Shown: in pieces, positions 50,753 to 59,226 of the stretch | How the letters are laid out: every line of letters begins with the position of its first letter | Position numbering within the stretch: the first letter of the stretch is position 1 | From: Pseudonocardia cypriaca | Lineage (GTDB): Bacteria > Actinomycetota > Actinomycetes > Mycobacteriales > Pseudonocardiaceae | DNA: 64,000 nucleotides | Assembly: GCF_006717045.1 (NCBI RefSeq) | Contig: NZ_VFPH01000001.1 | Span: 2,728,001-2,792,000, forward strand | Direction of reading: 5' to 3' | Notes under the pieces: model-generated | The model's database searches: none | What the model saw: only the letters and a program-made list of their open reading frames with translations | What the model was told of the DNA's origin: nothing | Program-made: the position numbers and the translations under genes

Positions 50753-53051
50753 CCGCCTCCGGCCGCGGGGCCTGTGCCCCGAGCAGGCCGGCAGCGCCCT
50801 GCACCACGACCCGCACGTTGCGCCGGTTCCAGACGGGGTTGGCCGCCATCTGCTGCGAGCGCGTCACGCACGACTCGACGTGACCCAGCCATCCGAGCAG
50901 GACCAGCACCTCGGGAGCGAGGATGCTCCCGCCGAGTGCCGACTGGCAGCCGACGAGCACCTCGGCCTCGGCCCGAGGCACACCCGCCAGCCAGCGCAGC
51001 ACGACCGTGCCGAACTCCTCGCCGCGGGTCATCGCCTCCGCCATCGGCACGAACGTCGCGACGTCGACCACGGACATGCCGTCGGGCCGGGCGGTGCACC
51101 AGTCGACGATGGCGCTGACGCGCCCGTTCGGCGCGGCGAGCAGGTTCACGGGCAGGTAGTCGCCGTGGGTCCAGCCGACGCCGACGACCTGGTCGCGCAG
51201 CCGGGCGTCGAGCAGTGCGGCCAGCTGGCGCGCCTCGGCCCGCAGCGCGGCCGGCAGCGTGGCGGAGATCGCGACGACCGGCCGGTGCACCCATTCGTCG
51301 AGCTCGGTGTCGCCGACCCGCCGCAGGGTGGCCGTTCGCCGGTGCAGCTCGCTGATCGCGCTGACGCCGCTGGACAGGAACGCGCCCCGCCGCGCGGGGT
51401 CGTCGAGCGCATCCGGCCCGGAGCCGCCGGGCAGCAGCGACTCGGTCACGCAGTACGCGCCCCCGATCTCGGCGGTGCCGAGCACGCGGGGGATGAGCGG
51501 GGTCCAGTGCGCGAGGCGCGGGTCGGCGTGCAGCGCGGAGAGCGCGGCCGTCTGCTGGCGCAGGTCCTGCTGCCCGTACTCGGTGTCGGCGGCCTTGAGG
51601 ATGGCGCGGTGCTCGCCAGCCGGTCCGACGGCGACCACGACCGTCTCGGAGCCCCCGCCCATGCGGGACCCGAGCGCCCAGCCGGACGGGGCGCCGATCC
51701 GGGTCAGGACGTCGTCGCCGATCCGGCGCAGCAGCGCCGAGCTGCGGATGCCGTCGATCCACCTGCCGACCGGGCCGGGGATCCACGGCGCGTTCATCAG
51801 CAGCACGACGGCCGCGACGGCGCACTGCGCGAGCAGCCAGGCCAGACCGACGGCCAGCACGCCCAGGTGCGGCATGAGGATCCAGGCCAGCCCGATCGTG
51901 AGCACGGAGAGGCTGGTCGGCACCCCGAACTGCACGCCACGGCGCTGCCGTACGCGCGCCGTGCTGGTGGCGGCGGCGGTGATCACGTTGGGGATCGCGG
52001 AGAGGGCGACGAGCGCGAGCGCCGCCGTGCCCGTCGCGGCGTAGTGGGGGCCGAACAGCGCCAGCACGAGCGGCGCGCCGATGGCGAGGACCAGCGCGAC
52101 CGGGACCACGAGCATCAGCCCGCGGCGCACCGTCTCCCGGCGCGCCTTGTCGACCGACGCCGGGTCGGCGGCGCTGTGGGCGATCATGGACTGCCCCATG
52201 CCCGACGGCACCATGTACAGGGCGACCCCGAACTGCCACACCATGTTGTAGGCGGCCGCCGCCTCGGCGCCGAGGCGGTTCAGCACCAGCACCGGAAGGC
52301 CCATCATCGCGGCCTGCCAGAACAGGGCGCCCACGTAGTCGGCGCCGATGAACCGGGAGACGGCGCCCGCGGTGATCGGCACGGCCCGGTCGGCGGTCTT
52401 CGTGCCGTGCGCTGGCAGCAGCCGCACGAGCAGCCACAGGTTGATCGGCAGCACGATCAGGGCGGTGGCGACCACCCAGGACACCGCGATGCCCCCCGGT
52501 ACGGCCGCGAGTGCGACCGAGACGAGCAAGCCGATCTTGAGCACGGCGAAGACGAGGTTCTCGATCGGCACGGCAACGGCCCTGCCGACGGCGGTGAGGA
52601 CGTAGTCCTGGAGGGTGAACAGCGTCCAGACCGGGCAGCTCAGGGCGAAGAAGGCGATCAGCGTGCCGTAGCCGGCGACGTCGACGAGCTCGGGCGCCCA
52701 CCAGATGGCGCCGGCCCCGAACCCGGCGCCCGCGAGGCCGGACAGGGCGATCGCCACCAGGTAGCCGAGCACCACGAGCCGGCGCGCGTTCGTGCCCGCC
52801 ACGGGTACGAAACGCAGCAGCGCGTGCGACATGTTCAGGTGTGCGACGCCGCCGACCAGCATCAGCGACGACAGCGCGACCGCGTTGACCCCGACCACGT
52901 CGGCCGGGAACATCTGCGCGGCCAGCACCCAGTAGAGCAGCCCGACCGCAGAGGACAGGCCGGAGCTCATCACCAGCGCGAGCCCGTCACGGTGCTGCGG
53001 CGCCCGCCACCCCGTCAGCAGGCCTTTCACCCGCGCGACCGCGACCGCCAC
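50733..53051 (-). CDS. Flippase fused to an APH-like phosphotransferase domain
   Basis: A 772-residue protein in two parts. Residues about 1-430 are a 12-14-helix MATE/MVF-type polysaccharide flippase (SSGLSSAVGLLYWVLAAQMF; FIGADYVGALFWQAAMMGLPVLVLNRLG). Residues about 470-772 are an aminoglycoside-phosphotransferase-fold domain with THGDYLPVNLL (His-Gly-Asp and Asn near 627) and IVDWCTARPDGMSVVDVA, the catalytic and magnesium motifs. A cytosolic kinase domain joined to a lipid-linked glycan exporter suggests phosphorylation of a precursor or regulation of export. GTG at 53051 has TTGGGGGG upstream; the longer frame to 53114 is less likely. Confidence 0.85.
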   Translation of the reverse strand: MAVAVARVKGLLTGWRAPQHRDGLALVMSSGLSSAVGLLYWVLAAQMFPADVVGVNAVALSSLMLVGGVAHLNMSHALLRFVPVAGTNARRLVVLGYLVAIALSGLAGAGFGAGAIWWAPELVDVAGYGTLIAFFALSCPVWTLFTLQDYVLTAVGRAVAVPIENLVFAVLKIGLLVSVALAAVPGGIAVSWVVATALIVLPINLWLLVRLLPAHGTKTADRAVPITAGAVSRFIGADYVGALFWQAAMMGLPVLVLNRLGAEAAAAYNMVWQFGVALYMVPSGMGQSMIAHSAADPASVDKARRETVRRGLMLVVPVALVLAIGAPLVLALFGPHYAATGTAALALVALSAIPNVITAAATSTARVRQRRGVQFGVPTSLSVLTIGLAWILMPHLGVLAVGLAWLLAQCAVAAVVLLMNAPWIPGPVGRWIDGIRSSALLRRIGDDVLTRIGAPSGWALGSRMGGGSETVVVAVGPAGEHRAILKAADTEYGQQDLRQQTAALSALHADPRLAHWTPLIPRVLGTAEIGGAYCVTESLLPGGSGPDALDDPARRGAFLSSGVSAISELHRRTATLRRVGDTELDEWVHRPVVAISATLPAALRAEARQLAALLDARLRDQVVGVGWTHGDYLPVNLLAAPNGRVSAIVDWCTARPDGMSVVDVATFVPMAEAMTRGEEFGTVVLRWLAGVPRAEAEVLVGCQSALGGSILAPEVLVLLGWLGHVESCVTRSQQMAANPVWNRRNVRVVVQGAAGLLGAQAPRPEAVTRAAR

Positions 53052-53195
53052 CTGCGCGCCCCCCAAAAGAGCTAAGCCTTTACAACACCATCGTGAACAC
53101 GTCGTGTATCGCAACCGAACGATGCCGGTCCGCAGAACATCCTGCCGGAGCGCCGGATCTGCCCGCTCCGGGCCCCGCCGGTGGCACGCCCGGTG

Positions 53196-53570
53196 TCACC
53201 GGTTCGTGTCGGGCCACCCCGGATCGTCACGCTGCGTGTCGTCGCCGGGTGGCTCGCGCTCCAGCTTCCCGAAGCCCCACAACATCACCCAGGGTACGAC
53301 GATCATCGAAGCCATGATCGCAAGCGCTGCCCACACCACGCCGGGCACCAGCCCGGCCACGGCCAGCACGGCGAAGAGCGAGAGGATTCCGAACCCGGCC
53401 TCCACGACACCTGGCGGCACCGGTGGAGCGGCGGTCAGGGGGCGGGCCATCTCCCGGGCGAGACCGGGTGCGCTCGCGTCGAGCTGGTTCTCGATGCCGG
53501 CGAGGATCTCCCGTTCGCGGGACGACAGGCCAGGCGGCTCGTCCGGGCCTGAAGCCGGCGGCGGGGGCAT
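53196..53570 (-). CDS. DUF3040-domain membrane protein
   Basis: A 124-residue protein. The N-terminal LSSREREILAGIENQLD with a following AREMARPL segment matches the start of DUF3040, a small actinobacterial family. Two helices follow (AGFGILSLFAVLAVAGLVPG and WAALAIMASMIVVPWVMLW) and the C-terminus is acidic and polar. ATG at 53570 is preceded by GGGGAGGACC. Function unknown; often found near cell-wall genes. Confidence 0.8.
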   Translation of the reverse strand: MPPPPASGPDEPPGLSSREREILAGIENQLDASAPGLAREMARPLTAAPPVPPGVVEAGFGILSLFAVLAVAGLVPGVVWAALAIMASMIVVPWVMLWGFGKLEREPPGDDTQRDDPGWPDTNR

Positions 53571-53736
53571 GCGCCCGGTCCTCCCCACGTGCTGCGCGAC
53601 GCTGACGCGCCCAGTTTACGTGAGATGTCCGAATTGCCGGTACTGCACGGTCTGTCCGATGTGATGATCGCGTCCTGGCCTGTGGATCTGGCCAGTGTTC
53701 GTGCAGGACCGCTGATCACGCGCGACAGCCTGCTGC
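53571..53736. other. Gap of 166 bp, no gene seen
   Basis: Between the DUF3040 and L,D-transpeptidase genes. No convincing coding region, RNA gene or repeat was found; the region presumably carries the DUF3040 promoter. Confidence 0.4.
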
Positions 53737-54630
53737 TCAGTAGACGTGGACCTCGGTGCCCACCCGGGCCACGTCGCTCGCCCACAGCAGATCCATGGCC
53801 GCGTTGGTCACGCGCACGCACCCGTGCGACGCGGGGTGGGCGGGGATGCTGCCCGATCCGTGTACCGCGATGCCGCCGTGGAAGTACTTCGGTCGGTAGA
53901 GCACGCCCAGCTCGGCCTCGCGCACCCCGTTGATCTGGCGCTCGATCTCGAAGTCGCCGCGGGGCGTGCGTGCCACGCCGGTGCCGCCGGAGGGGCGGTC
54001 GTAGGCCTCGCCGTTGCCGGTGGAGGTGTTGAGCGTCCACAGCACCTGGCCGCCGCGCACCACCATCAGGAGCTGGCGCTTGAGGTCGACCTCGATGTGG
54101 TCGCCCTCCGCGATGCGGGGTGTCGGCCGCGACGCGGTGGGCAGCTCCTTGCGCGTGTCGGGTCCGGCCACCCCGTCGCGGTCGAGCCCCTTGGCCTTCT
54201 GGAACGCCATCACGGCCTGGCGCGTGAGCTGCCCGTAGTGGCCGTCGATCTTCCCGAGCCAGTAGCCGAGGTCGGACAGGCGCTGCTGGAGCTCCTGTAC
54301 GGCGGGGCCGGACGACTCCAGGCGCAGCACCGCGTCGGCGGCGTCCGGTGGGGGCGAGGTGGGCGGCGCGGAGGGGGACGGTGTCGCGGTGGACGGCGCC
54401 GAGCTCGGAGGCGTCGAGGTGGGCGGGGCCAGCGTGGGGAGCGTGGTCGCGGGGACCGCCGCGGGCGGGAGGGCGTCCGGCGACGGGGCCGCAGGCCCTC
54501 CGCACGCGCCGGTGAGCGTGAGACCACTCGCGATCACCAGCGTGACCGCGAGCCGGGCCGGTGTGCGAGTTCGTTCGGCGTGATTTCTCTCAGCGCGATT
54601 CCGTCCAGCGGCGACGAAGCCGGCGACCAT
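53737..54630 (-). CDS. L,D-transpeptidase lipoprotein with peptidoglycan-binding domain
   Basis: A 297-residue cell-envelope enzyme. Signal peptide with lipobox LTGAC (Cys near 42), a Pro/Ser/Thr-rich linker (about 45-105), a peptidoglycan-binding domain (VQELQQRLSDLGYWLGKIDGHYG, AVMAFQKAKGL, about 112-165), and a YkuD catalytic domain with HGSGSIPAHPASHGCVRVTN holding the catalytic Cys and His. It forms 3-3 crosslinks in peptidoglycan. ATG at 54630 has GAGGAG upstream; the long in-frame extension is rejected. Monocistronic. Confidence 0.92.
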   Translation of the reverse strand: MVAGFVAAGRNRAERNHAERTRTPARLAVTLVIASGLTLTGACGGPAAPSPDALPPAAVPATTLPTLAPPTSTPPSSAPSTATPSPSAPPTSPPPDAADAVLRLESSGPAVQELQQRLSDLGYWLGKIDGHYGQLTRQAVMAFQKAKGLDRDGVAGPDTRKELPTASRPTPRIAEGDHIEVDLKRQLLMVVRGGQVLWTLNTSTGNGEAYDRPSGGTGVARTPRGDFEIERQINGVREAELGVLYRPKYFHGGIAVHGSGSIPAHPASHGCVRVTNAAMDLLWASDVARVGTEVHVY

Positions 54631-55005
54631 GTGTGCTCCTCGGGTCCTGAAACGATCATGCCCGGAGGAGTGTTCGTCCAAACGCCGAACGCCACGGCAT
54701 TTGCGACCGCGGCCCCGACCGGTCAGCATCGTCGAGATCATCCTGTACGACGGGCTGCGCGGCGCGGATATCGGGTCGGTGGCGCCCGTCATGTCACCTG
54801 GTGGTGCGCTCCGGGTGTCCGTGCCAGGGGCGCCAGAGCGCGGCGTAGGCGCCGCCGCCCGCGATGAGCTCGTCATGGGTACCGAGTTCGGCGGCGAGAA
54901 GCGCGCCGGTCCAGGCGGCAAGAGCGGCCCGGTGACCCGTGGCGAGCCCGTCGTCAACGGCCCGGTACGTCGATCACCGGCCCCTCGGCTCGCCGACCGC
55001 GCCGG
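54631..55005. other. Gap of 375 bp with an ABC-transporter remnant
   Basis: No intact gene. The gap holds the L,D-transpeptidase promoter side and, at 54794-54889, a decayed ABC-transporter tail on the minus strand. The remaining sequence to the oxidoreductase stop shows no other recognisable element. Confidence 0.55.
54794..54889 (-). pseudogene. Decayed C-terminus of an ABC exporter ATPase
   Basis: The minus strand encodes ELGTHDELIAGGGAYAALW followed by about a dozen residues and a stop, the standard end of an ABC exporter NBD (usually preceded by a DGRIAE-type strand). Upstream codons in the same frame do not continue the domain: no Walker B or signature is found. Only about 31 codons are left, so it is a remnant, possibly of an exporter deleted next to the L,D-transpeptidase. 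Confidence 0.6.
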
Positions 55006-58000
55006 CTACGTCGCGAGATCGGCGAGCGCGGCCGCAGCCCTTTCCCGGAAGGCGAACACGTTGCGCAGCTTGATCTCCTCGTAGCCGCGGATCACGTCCG
55101 GCAGGGCCGCGAGCTCGGCGACCGCGTCGGCGGTGTCCGGGCTCAGGTGGTCGAGGGCCTCGCGGACGAGTGCCTGGTACTCCGGCACGAGCGCGCGCTC
55201 CACCCGGCGGACCTCGGCGTGGCCGAACGGGTCGATCAGGCTGCCCCGCAGCCGGCGGGCGGCGCGCAACGCGCGGAACACCGGGCCCGCTGTGCGCCGG
55301 AGCCGGATCTTGCGGGTCATGCCGAGCGCGCGCAGGACCGGTGGGTGCAGGAGCACCGAGACGGCGGCGTCGGGTCCGAACTCGGCGTCGCGCCGGGCCT
55401 GCTCGGCGGGGTCGAGGTGCAGCCGCGCCACCTCGTACTCGTCCTTGTAGGCCATGAGCTTGTGCAGGCCACGGGCGTAGGCGAGCGCCACCCGCTCGCC
55501 CGCCTCGGCACCCGCGCGCTCGATGGCGATCGCAGCGACGCGCTGGACCTCCTCGGCGTAGCGGTCGGCGTAGCGCTCGTCCTGGTAGCCGGTGAGGTCG
55601 GCGACGCGGGTGGCGAGGACGTTCGCGAACCCCGCCGTCTCATGGACCACGGCGGGACCGCCGATGGCGGTGGCGACCGCGGCCGGTGCGGCCACCGCGG
55701 CGCGGCCCCAGCGGAAGGCGGTGAGGGTCTTCTCGACGCCTGCCCCGTTGAGCCGGATCGCCTGCTCGATGGCGTCGGCGGAGATCGGGATGCAGCCGTG
55801 CTGGTAGGCGGCACCGACCAGCAGCATGTTGGCCGGCATGTGGTCGCCGAACAGCGCCTCCGACAAGCCCTGGGCGTCGACGTGCAGCGCGGCGTCCGGG
55901 CGGGTGGCGGCGGCGATCCGGTCCAACGCCTCGACGGGGGAACCCGGCACGGCGACGCGCCCGGTGACCATGGCCGCCGTCGGCACCACCGCGGAGCTCA
56001 CCACGGCGATCGTGTGGCCGGGGCGTGCGACGGCGAGGTTCGCCTCGGACGCGGCGCCGAGCAGGTCGAACCCGATGAGGACGTCGGCGGTGCCGCGTGA
56101 GGCCCGCAGCGCCCCGCGCACCGGCTGCTTGGCGATGCGGACGTCGCTGACCACCGGGCCGCCCTTCTGGGCCAGCCCGATCTGCTCCAGGCCGGCGGCG
56201 TAGCGCCCGTCGAGGTGCGCGGCCATCTGGACGATCTGCGACACCGTGACGACGCCGGTGCCGCCGATCCCGGGCATGCGCAGCAGCACCCCGTTGTTGC
56301 TGCGGTCGCCGGTGAGCCGGCTCTCCGGCTCGGGCAGGCCAGCGGGCGGTTCCGGGATCGGCCGCGGGCCGCGGTCGCGCGGCTCGACCAGGAGGAACGA
56401 CGGGCAGTCGCCCTTGAGGCAGGACAGGTCGGTGTTGCAGGAGGCCTGGTGGATGCGGGTCTTGCGCCCGAACTCGGTCTCCACCGGCTGCACGGACAGG
56501 CACGTGGAGACCTCGCCGCAGTCGCCGCAGCCCTCGCACACCCGCTCGTTGATCACGACCTTCGCGGTGGGCGTGGGGAGCTTGCCGCGCTTGCGCAGGC
56601 GGCGCTCCTCGGCTGCGCAGCGGTCGTCGTGGATCAGCACGGTGACGCCCTCGACCGCGGCCAGCTCCCGCTCGGCCGCGGCGAAGTCGTCGCGGTGCCG
56701 GACGGTCGCGATCGGATCGAGCGTGAGGCCGCGGTAGCTGTCGGGCTCGGCGGTGGTCACGACGACCCGGCGCACCCCCTCGACGGCGAGCCAGCGGGTG
56801 AGCGCCGGGACGTCGAGCCTGCCTTCGGCGCGCTGACCACCGGTCATCGCGACGGCGTCGTTGTAGAGCAGCTTGTAGGTCATGGTGACGCCGGCGGCGA
56901 CGGCCGCCCGGATCGCGAGGGAGCCGGAGTGGTGGAACGTGCCGTCGCCGAGGTTCTGCACGAAGTGCCGGTCGTCGGTGAACGGGGCGAGCCCGAACCA
57001 CTGCGCGCCCTCGCCGCCCATCTGCGTGAGCCCGAGCTGGTGCCCGCGGCCCGCGCCGTCGAGCGCGATCATGGCGTGGCAGCCGATGCCGACGCCGACC
57101 AGCGTGTCGTCGCTCGCGCGCGTGGAGGTGTTGTGCGGGCACCCCGAGCAGAAGAACGGGGTGCGGGCGGCGAGGGGGAGCGCGATCCGGGACTGCCGCT
57201 TCGGCGCGGTCGCCTGCAGGTGGACGGCGGCGGTGCGGGGGAGCCGGTCGGGGCCGATGCGGGCGGCCAGCGCGGCGGCCACGTCCTCTGCGCCGAGCGC
57301 GGAGCGCGCGGGCAGCAGCACCCGGCCGTTGGGGTCGTGGCGGCCGACGACGCGCGGCACGTCGGGACGGCCGTAGAGAGCCGACTTGAGGTGGTTCTCC
57401 AGGAACGGGACCTTGTCCTCGACGACGAGTACCTCGTCCAGGCCGTCGGTGAGCTCGGCGAGCACGGCCGCGTCCACCGGGAACGGCATGGCGAGGGTGA
57501 TGATCCGCAGGCCGAGCGCCTCCATGGCGGCCTCGTCGAGGCCGAGGTCGTCGAGGGCGCGTTGCACGGTGGCGGCCGAGGTACCGGAGGCGACCACGCC
57601 GAGCCGGGCGGTGCGCGAGGTGAACGCGACCCGGTTGAGCCCGGCCGCGCGGGCGTAGGCGCGGGCGAGGTCGAGGCGGCGGGTGAGGGCGTCGTGCTCG
57701 GCCTCGAGGGCGGTGGCACCGACGAGGACGCGGGGTGCGTCCTCGGCCCGGCCGGGCAGCGGCACGCCGAGGTCCAGCGCACCGACGTCGACGGTGGCGG
57801 CGGCGTCGGCGACGTCGGCGACGATCTTCAGGCCGGTCCAGAGGCCGCAGGCGCGCGACAGTGCGACGGCGTGCAGCCCGAGCTCGACGATCTCGGCCAC
57901 CGATCCGGGCGCGAGCAGCGGCAGCAGAAGGCTCTGCGCCATCGGCTCGCACGAGCTCGGCACGGTGGAGGACTTGCAGGCGGGGTCGTCGCCGATCAGG

Positions 58001-58437
58001 GCGACCGCCCCGCCGAGGGCGGTGGTGCCGGCGAGCGTGCCGTGGCGGACGGCGTCGGCGGCGCGGTCGAGGCCGGGGTTCTTGCCGTACCAGAAGCCGG
58101 TGACGCCGTCATGGCGCCGACCGGGCGCCTGGCGCAGGAGCTGGGTGCCGGCGACGGCGGTGGCGGCGAGCTCCTCGTTCAGGCCGGGCCGGAACACCAC
58201 GCCCGCATCGTCGAGGAACGGCCGCGCGCGGACCATCTCCTGGTCCAGCCCGGCGAGCGGGGATCCCTGGTAACCGCTGACGAACGCTCGGGTGTTCAGG
58301 CCCCGGGCGGTGTCGAGCCTGCGCTGTTCGAGGATCATCCGGACGATCGCCTGGATCCCCGAGATCAGGACCCTGCCGTGGCGGGCCGTGTACTTGTCGT
58401 CCAGCGTGACTGTGGTGGGCGGCGCGGTGGGCGGCAC
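55006..58437 (-). CDS. Indolepyruvate ferredoxin oxidoreductase family protein (single chain)
   Basis: A 1143-residue fused 2-oxoacid:ferredoxin oxidoreductase. N-terminal part: GLNTRAFVSGYQGSPLAGLD and a pyrophosphate-type domain with IGDDPACKSSTVPSSCE. TPP-binding C-domain: PFFCSGCPHNTST, GIGCHAMIALDG, GGEGAQWFGLAPF. Iron-sulfur region CEGCGDCGEVSTC. Gamma domain: LRMPGIGGTGVVTVSQIVQ. A C-terminal domain follows. It oxidatively decarboxylates aryl or branched 2-oxoacids to acyl-CoA, feeding electrons to ferredoxin, in aromatic amino-acid breakdown. GTG at 58437 has GGAGGTCGCCC. Divergent from an Lrp regulator. Confidence 0.9.
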   Translation of the reverse strand: MPPTAPPTTVTLDDKYTARHGRVLISGIQAIVRMILEQRRLDTARGLNTRAFVSGYQGSPLAGLDQEMVRARPFLDDAGVVFRPGLNEELAATAVAGTQLLRQAPGRRHDGVTGFWYGKNPGLDRAADAVRHGTLAGTTALGGAVALIGDDPACKSSTVPSSCEPMAQSLLLPLLAPGSVAEIVELGLHAVALSRACGLWTGLKIVADVADAAATVDVGALDLGVPLPGRAEDAPRVLVGATALEAEHDALTRRLDLARAYARAAGLNRVAFTSRTARLGVVASGTSAATVQRALDDLGLDEAAMEALGLRIITLAMPFPVDAAVLAELTDGLDEVLVVEDKVPFLENHLKSALYGRPDVPRVVGRHDPNGRVLLPARSALGAEDVAAALAARIGPDRLPRTAAVHLQATAPKRQSRIALPLAARTPFFCSGCPHNTSTRASDDTLVGVGIGCHAMIALDGAGRGHQLGLTQMGGEGAQWFGLAPFTDDRHFVQNLGDGTFHHSGSLAIRAAVAAGVTMTYKLLYNDAVAMTGGQRAEGRLDVPALTRWLAVEGVRRVVVTTAEPDSYRGLTLDPIATVRHRDDFAAAERELAAVEGVTVLIHDDRCAAEERRLRKRGKLPTPTAKVVINERVCEGCGDCGEVSTCLSVQPVETEFGRKTRIHQASCNTDLSCLKGDCPSFLLVEPRDRGPRPIPEPPAGLPEPESRLTGDRSNNGVLLRMPGIGGTGVVTVSQIVQMAAHLDGRYAAGLEQIGLAQKGGPVVSDVRIAKQPVRGALRASRGTADVLIGFDLLGAASEANLAVARPGHTIAVVSSAVVPTAAMVTGRVAVPGSPVEALDRIAAATRPDAALHVDAQGLSEALFGDHMPANMLLVGAAYQHGCIPISADAIEQAIRLNGAGVEKTLTAFRWGRAAVAAPAAVATAIGGPAVVHETAGFANVLATRVADLTGYQDERYADRYAEEVQRVAAIAIERAGAEAGERVALAYARGLHKLMAYKDEYEVARLHLDPAEQARRDAEFGPDAAVSVLLHPPVLRALGMTRKIRLRRTAGPVFRALRAARRLRGSLIDPFGHAEVRRVERALVPEYQALVREALDHLSPDTADAVAELAALPDVIRGYEEIKLRNVFAFRERAAAALADLAT

Positions 58438-58518
58438 GGGCGACCTCCGTCGGTGCAGGTAGGACGAGGAGACCCGGTGCGCCCGGGCTCGCGCAAGGCC
58501 TGTGCGGCATCGCACCAT

Positions 58519-58541
58519 GGACACGCAAAACCCTTGTGTCC
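58519..58541. promoter_or_regulatory. Inverted repeat between the oxidoreductase and Lrp genes
   Basis: GGACAC (58519-58524) and GTGTCC (58536-58541) flank an AT-richer 11-base centre, typical of Lrp/AsnC sites. It lies in the 146-bp divergent gap. Confidence 0.5.
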
Positions 58542-58583
58542 GGATCACCCGGCAGGCCGGGTCGTTTGCGTGGAGGGGCCCTC

Positions 58584-59024
58584 ATGGCCGAGGTCGACGA
58601 CACGGATCGGCTCCTGCTCGACCTGCTGCGCGTCGACGCCCGGCGCACCTATTCGGACATGGCGGGCGAGGTGGGGCTCTCCGTCGCGGCGGTGAAGCGG
58701 CGGGTGGACCGGCTGCGCGAGATCGGCGTCATCACAGGGTTCACCGTGCAGGTGGACCACGCGAGGCTCGGTGCGGGCGTGGAGGCGTTCATCGAGCTGC
58801 GGTTCCTCGGGAACACCAGGGTGAGCGCGATCGTGCGCTCCGTCGGGTCCATCCCCGAGGTGCAGGCCGTCTTCACGCTCGCGGGCGACCCGGACGCGCT
58901 CGTCCAGGTGCGCGTGCGCGACCTCGCCCACCTGCAGCTGGTGATCGACACGCTCCGCCGCTCCGGTTCGGTCACGGGTACCCGCACGCTCATGGTGCTG
59001 GGGTCGTGGGAACGGCGCGACTGA
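58584..59024 (+). CDS. Lrp/AsnC-family regulator
   Basis: A 146-residue regulator: helix-turn-helix (LLDLLRVDARRTYSDMAGEV, GLSVAAVKRRVDRLREIGVI) and C-terminal RAM effector domain (GVEAFIELRFLGNTRVSAIV, DPDALVQVRVRDLAHLQLVI). It senses amino acids. ATG at 58584 has GGAGG at 58572-58576; the longer frame to 58536 is not supported. It is divergent from the indolepyruvate oxidoreductase, so it probably controls aromatic amino-acid catabolism. Confidence 0.9.
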   Translation: MAEVDDTDRLLLDLLRVDARRTYSDMAGEVGLSVAAVKRRVDRLREIGVITGFTVQVDHARLGAGVEAFIELRFLGNTRVSAIVRSVGSIPEVQAVFTLAGDPDALVQVRVRDLAHLQLVIDTLRRSGSVTGTRTLMVLGSWERRD

Positions 59025-59138
59025 GGCGCGTCGGTGATCGTGCGGTGCCATGATCGCGTAACTCGCACGCGTTCTCGATCACGCCGGTGCTTCGATGCCT
59101 TGTCGTCGAGGCCCCGGGCGTACATCATGCTCCGAGCT

Positions 59139-59161
59139 GTAGTGGAACACTATTCCACTAC
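59139..59161. promoter_or_regulatory. Perfect IclR-type operator before the KDPG aldolase operon
   Basis: GTAGTGGAA, a 5-base centre CACTA, TTCCACTAC: a perfect 9-base-arm palindrome. Its core TGGAA-N5-TTCCA is the pattern recognised by IclR-family repressors. It lies 65 bp upstream of the first start codon. No IclR gene is adjacent. Confidence 0.65.
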
Positions 59162-59226
59162 ATGGAACGTCGCAGGTGCCGTCGCGGAGCCCGTTTCCGG
59201 CACCCGAGGAAGGGGGACCACCGCCT

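Noticed and set aside
54629..55084. A 151-codon plus-strand frame in the gap before the oxidoreductase stop
   Set aside because: It has no ribosome site or family sequence, overlaps the oxidoreductase end and is better explained by the ABC remnant on the other strand.
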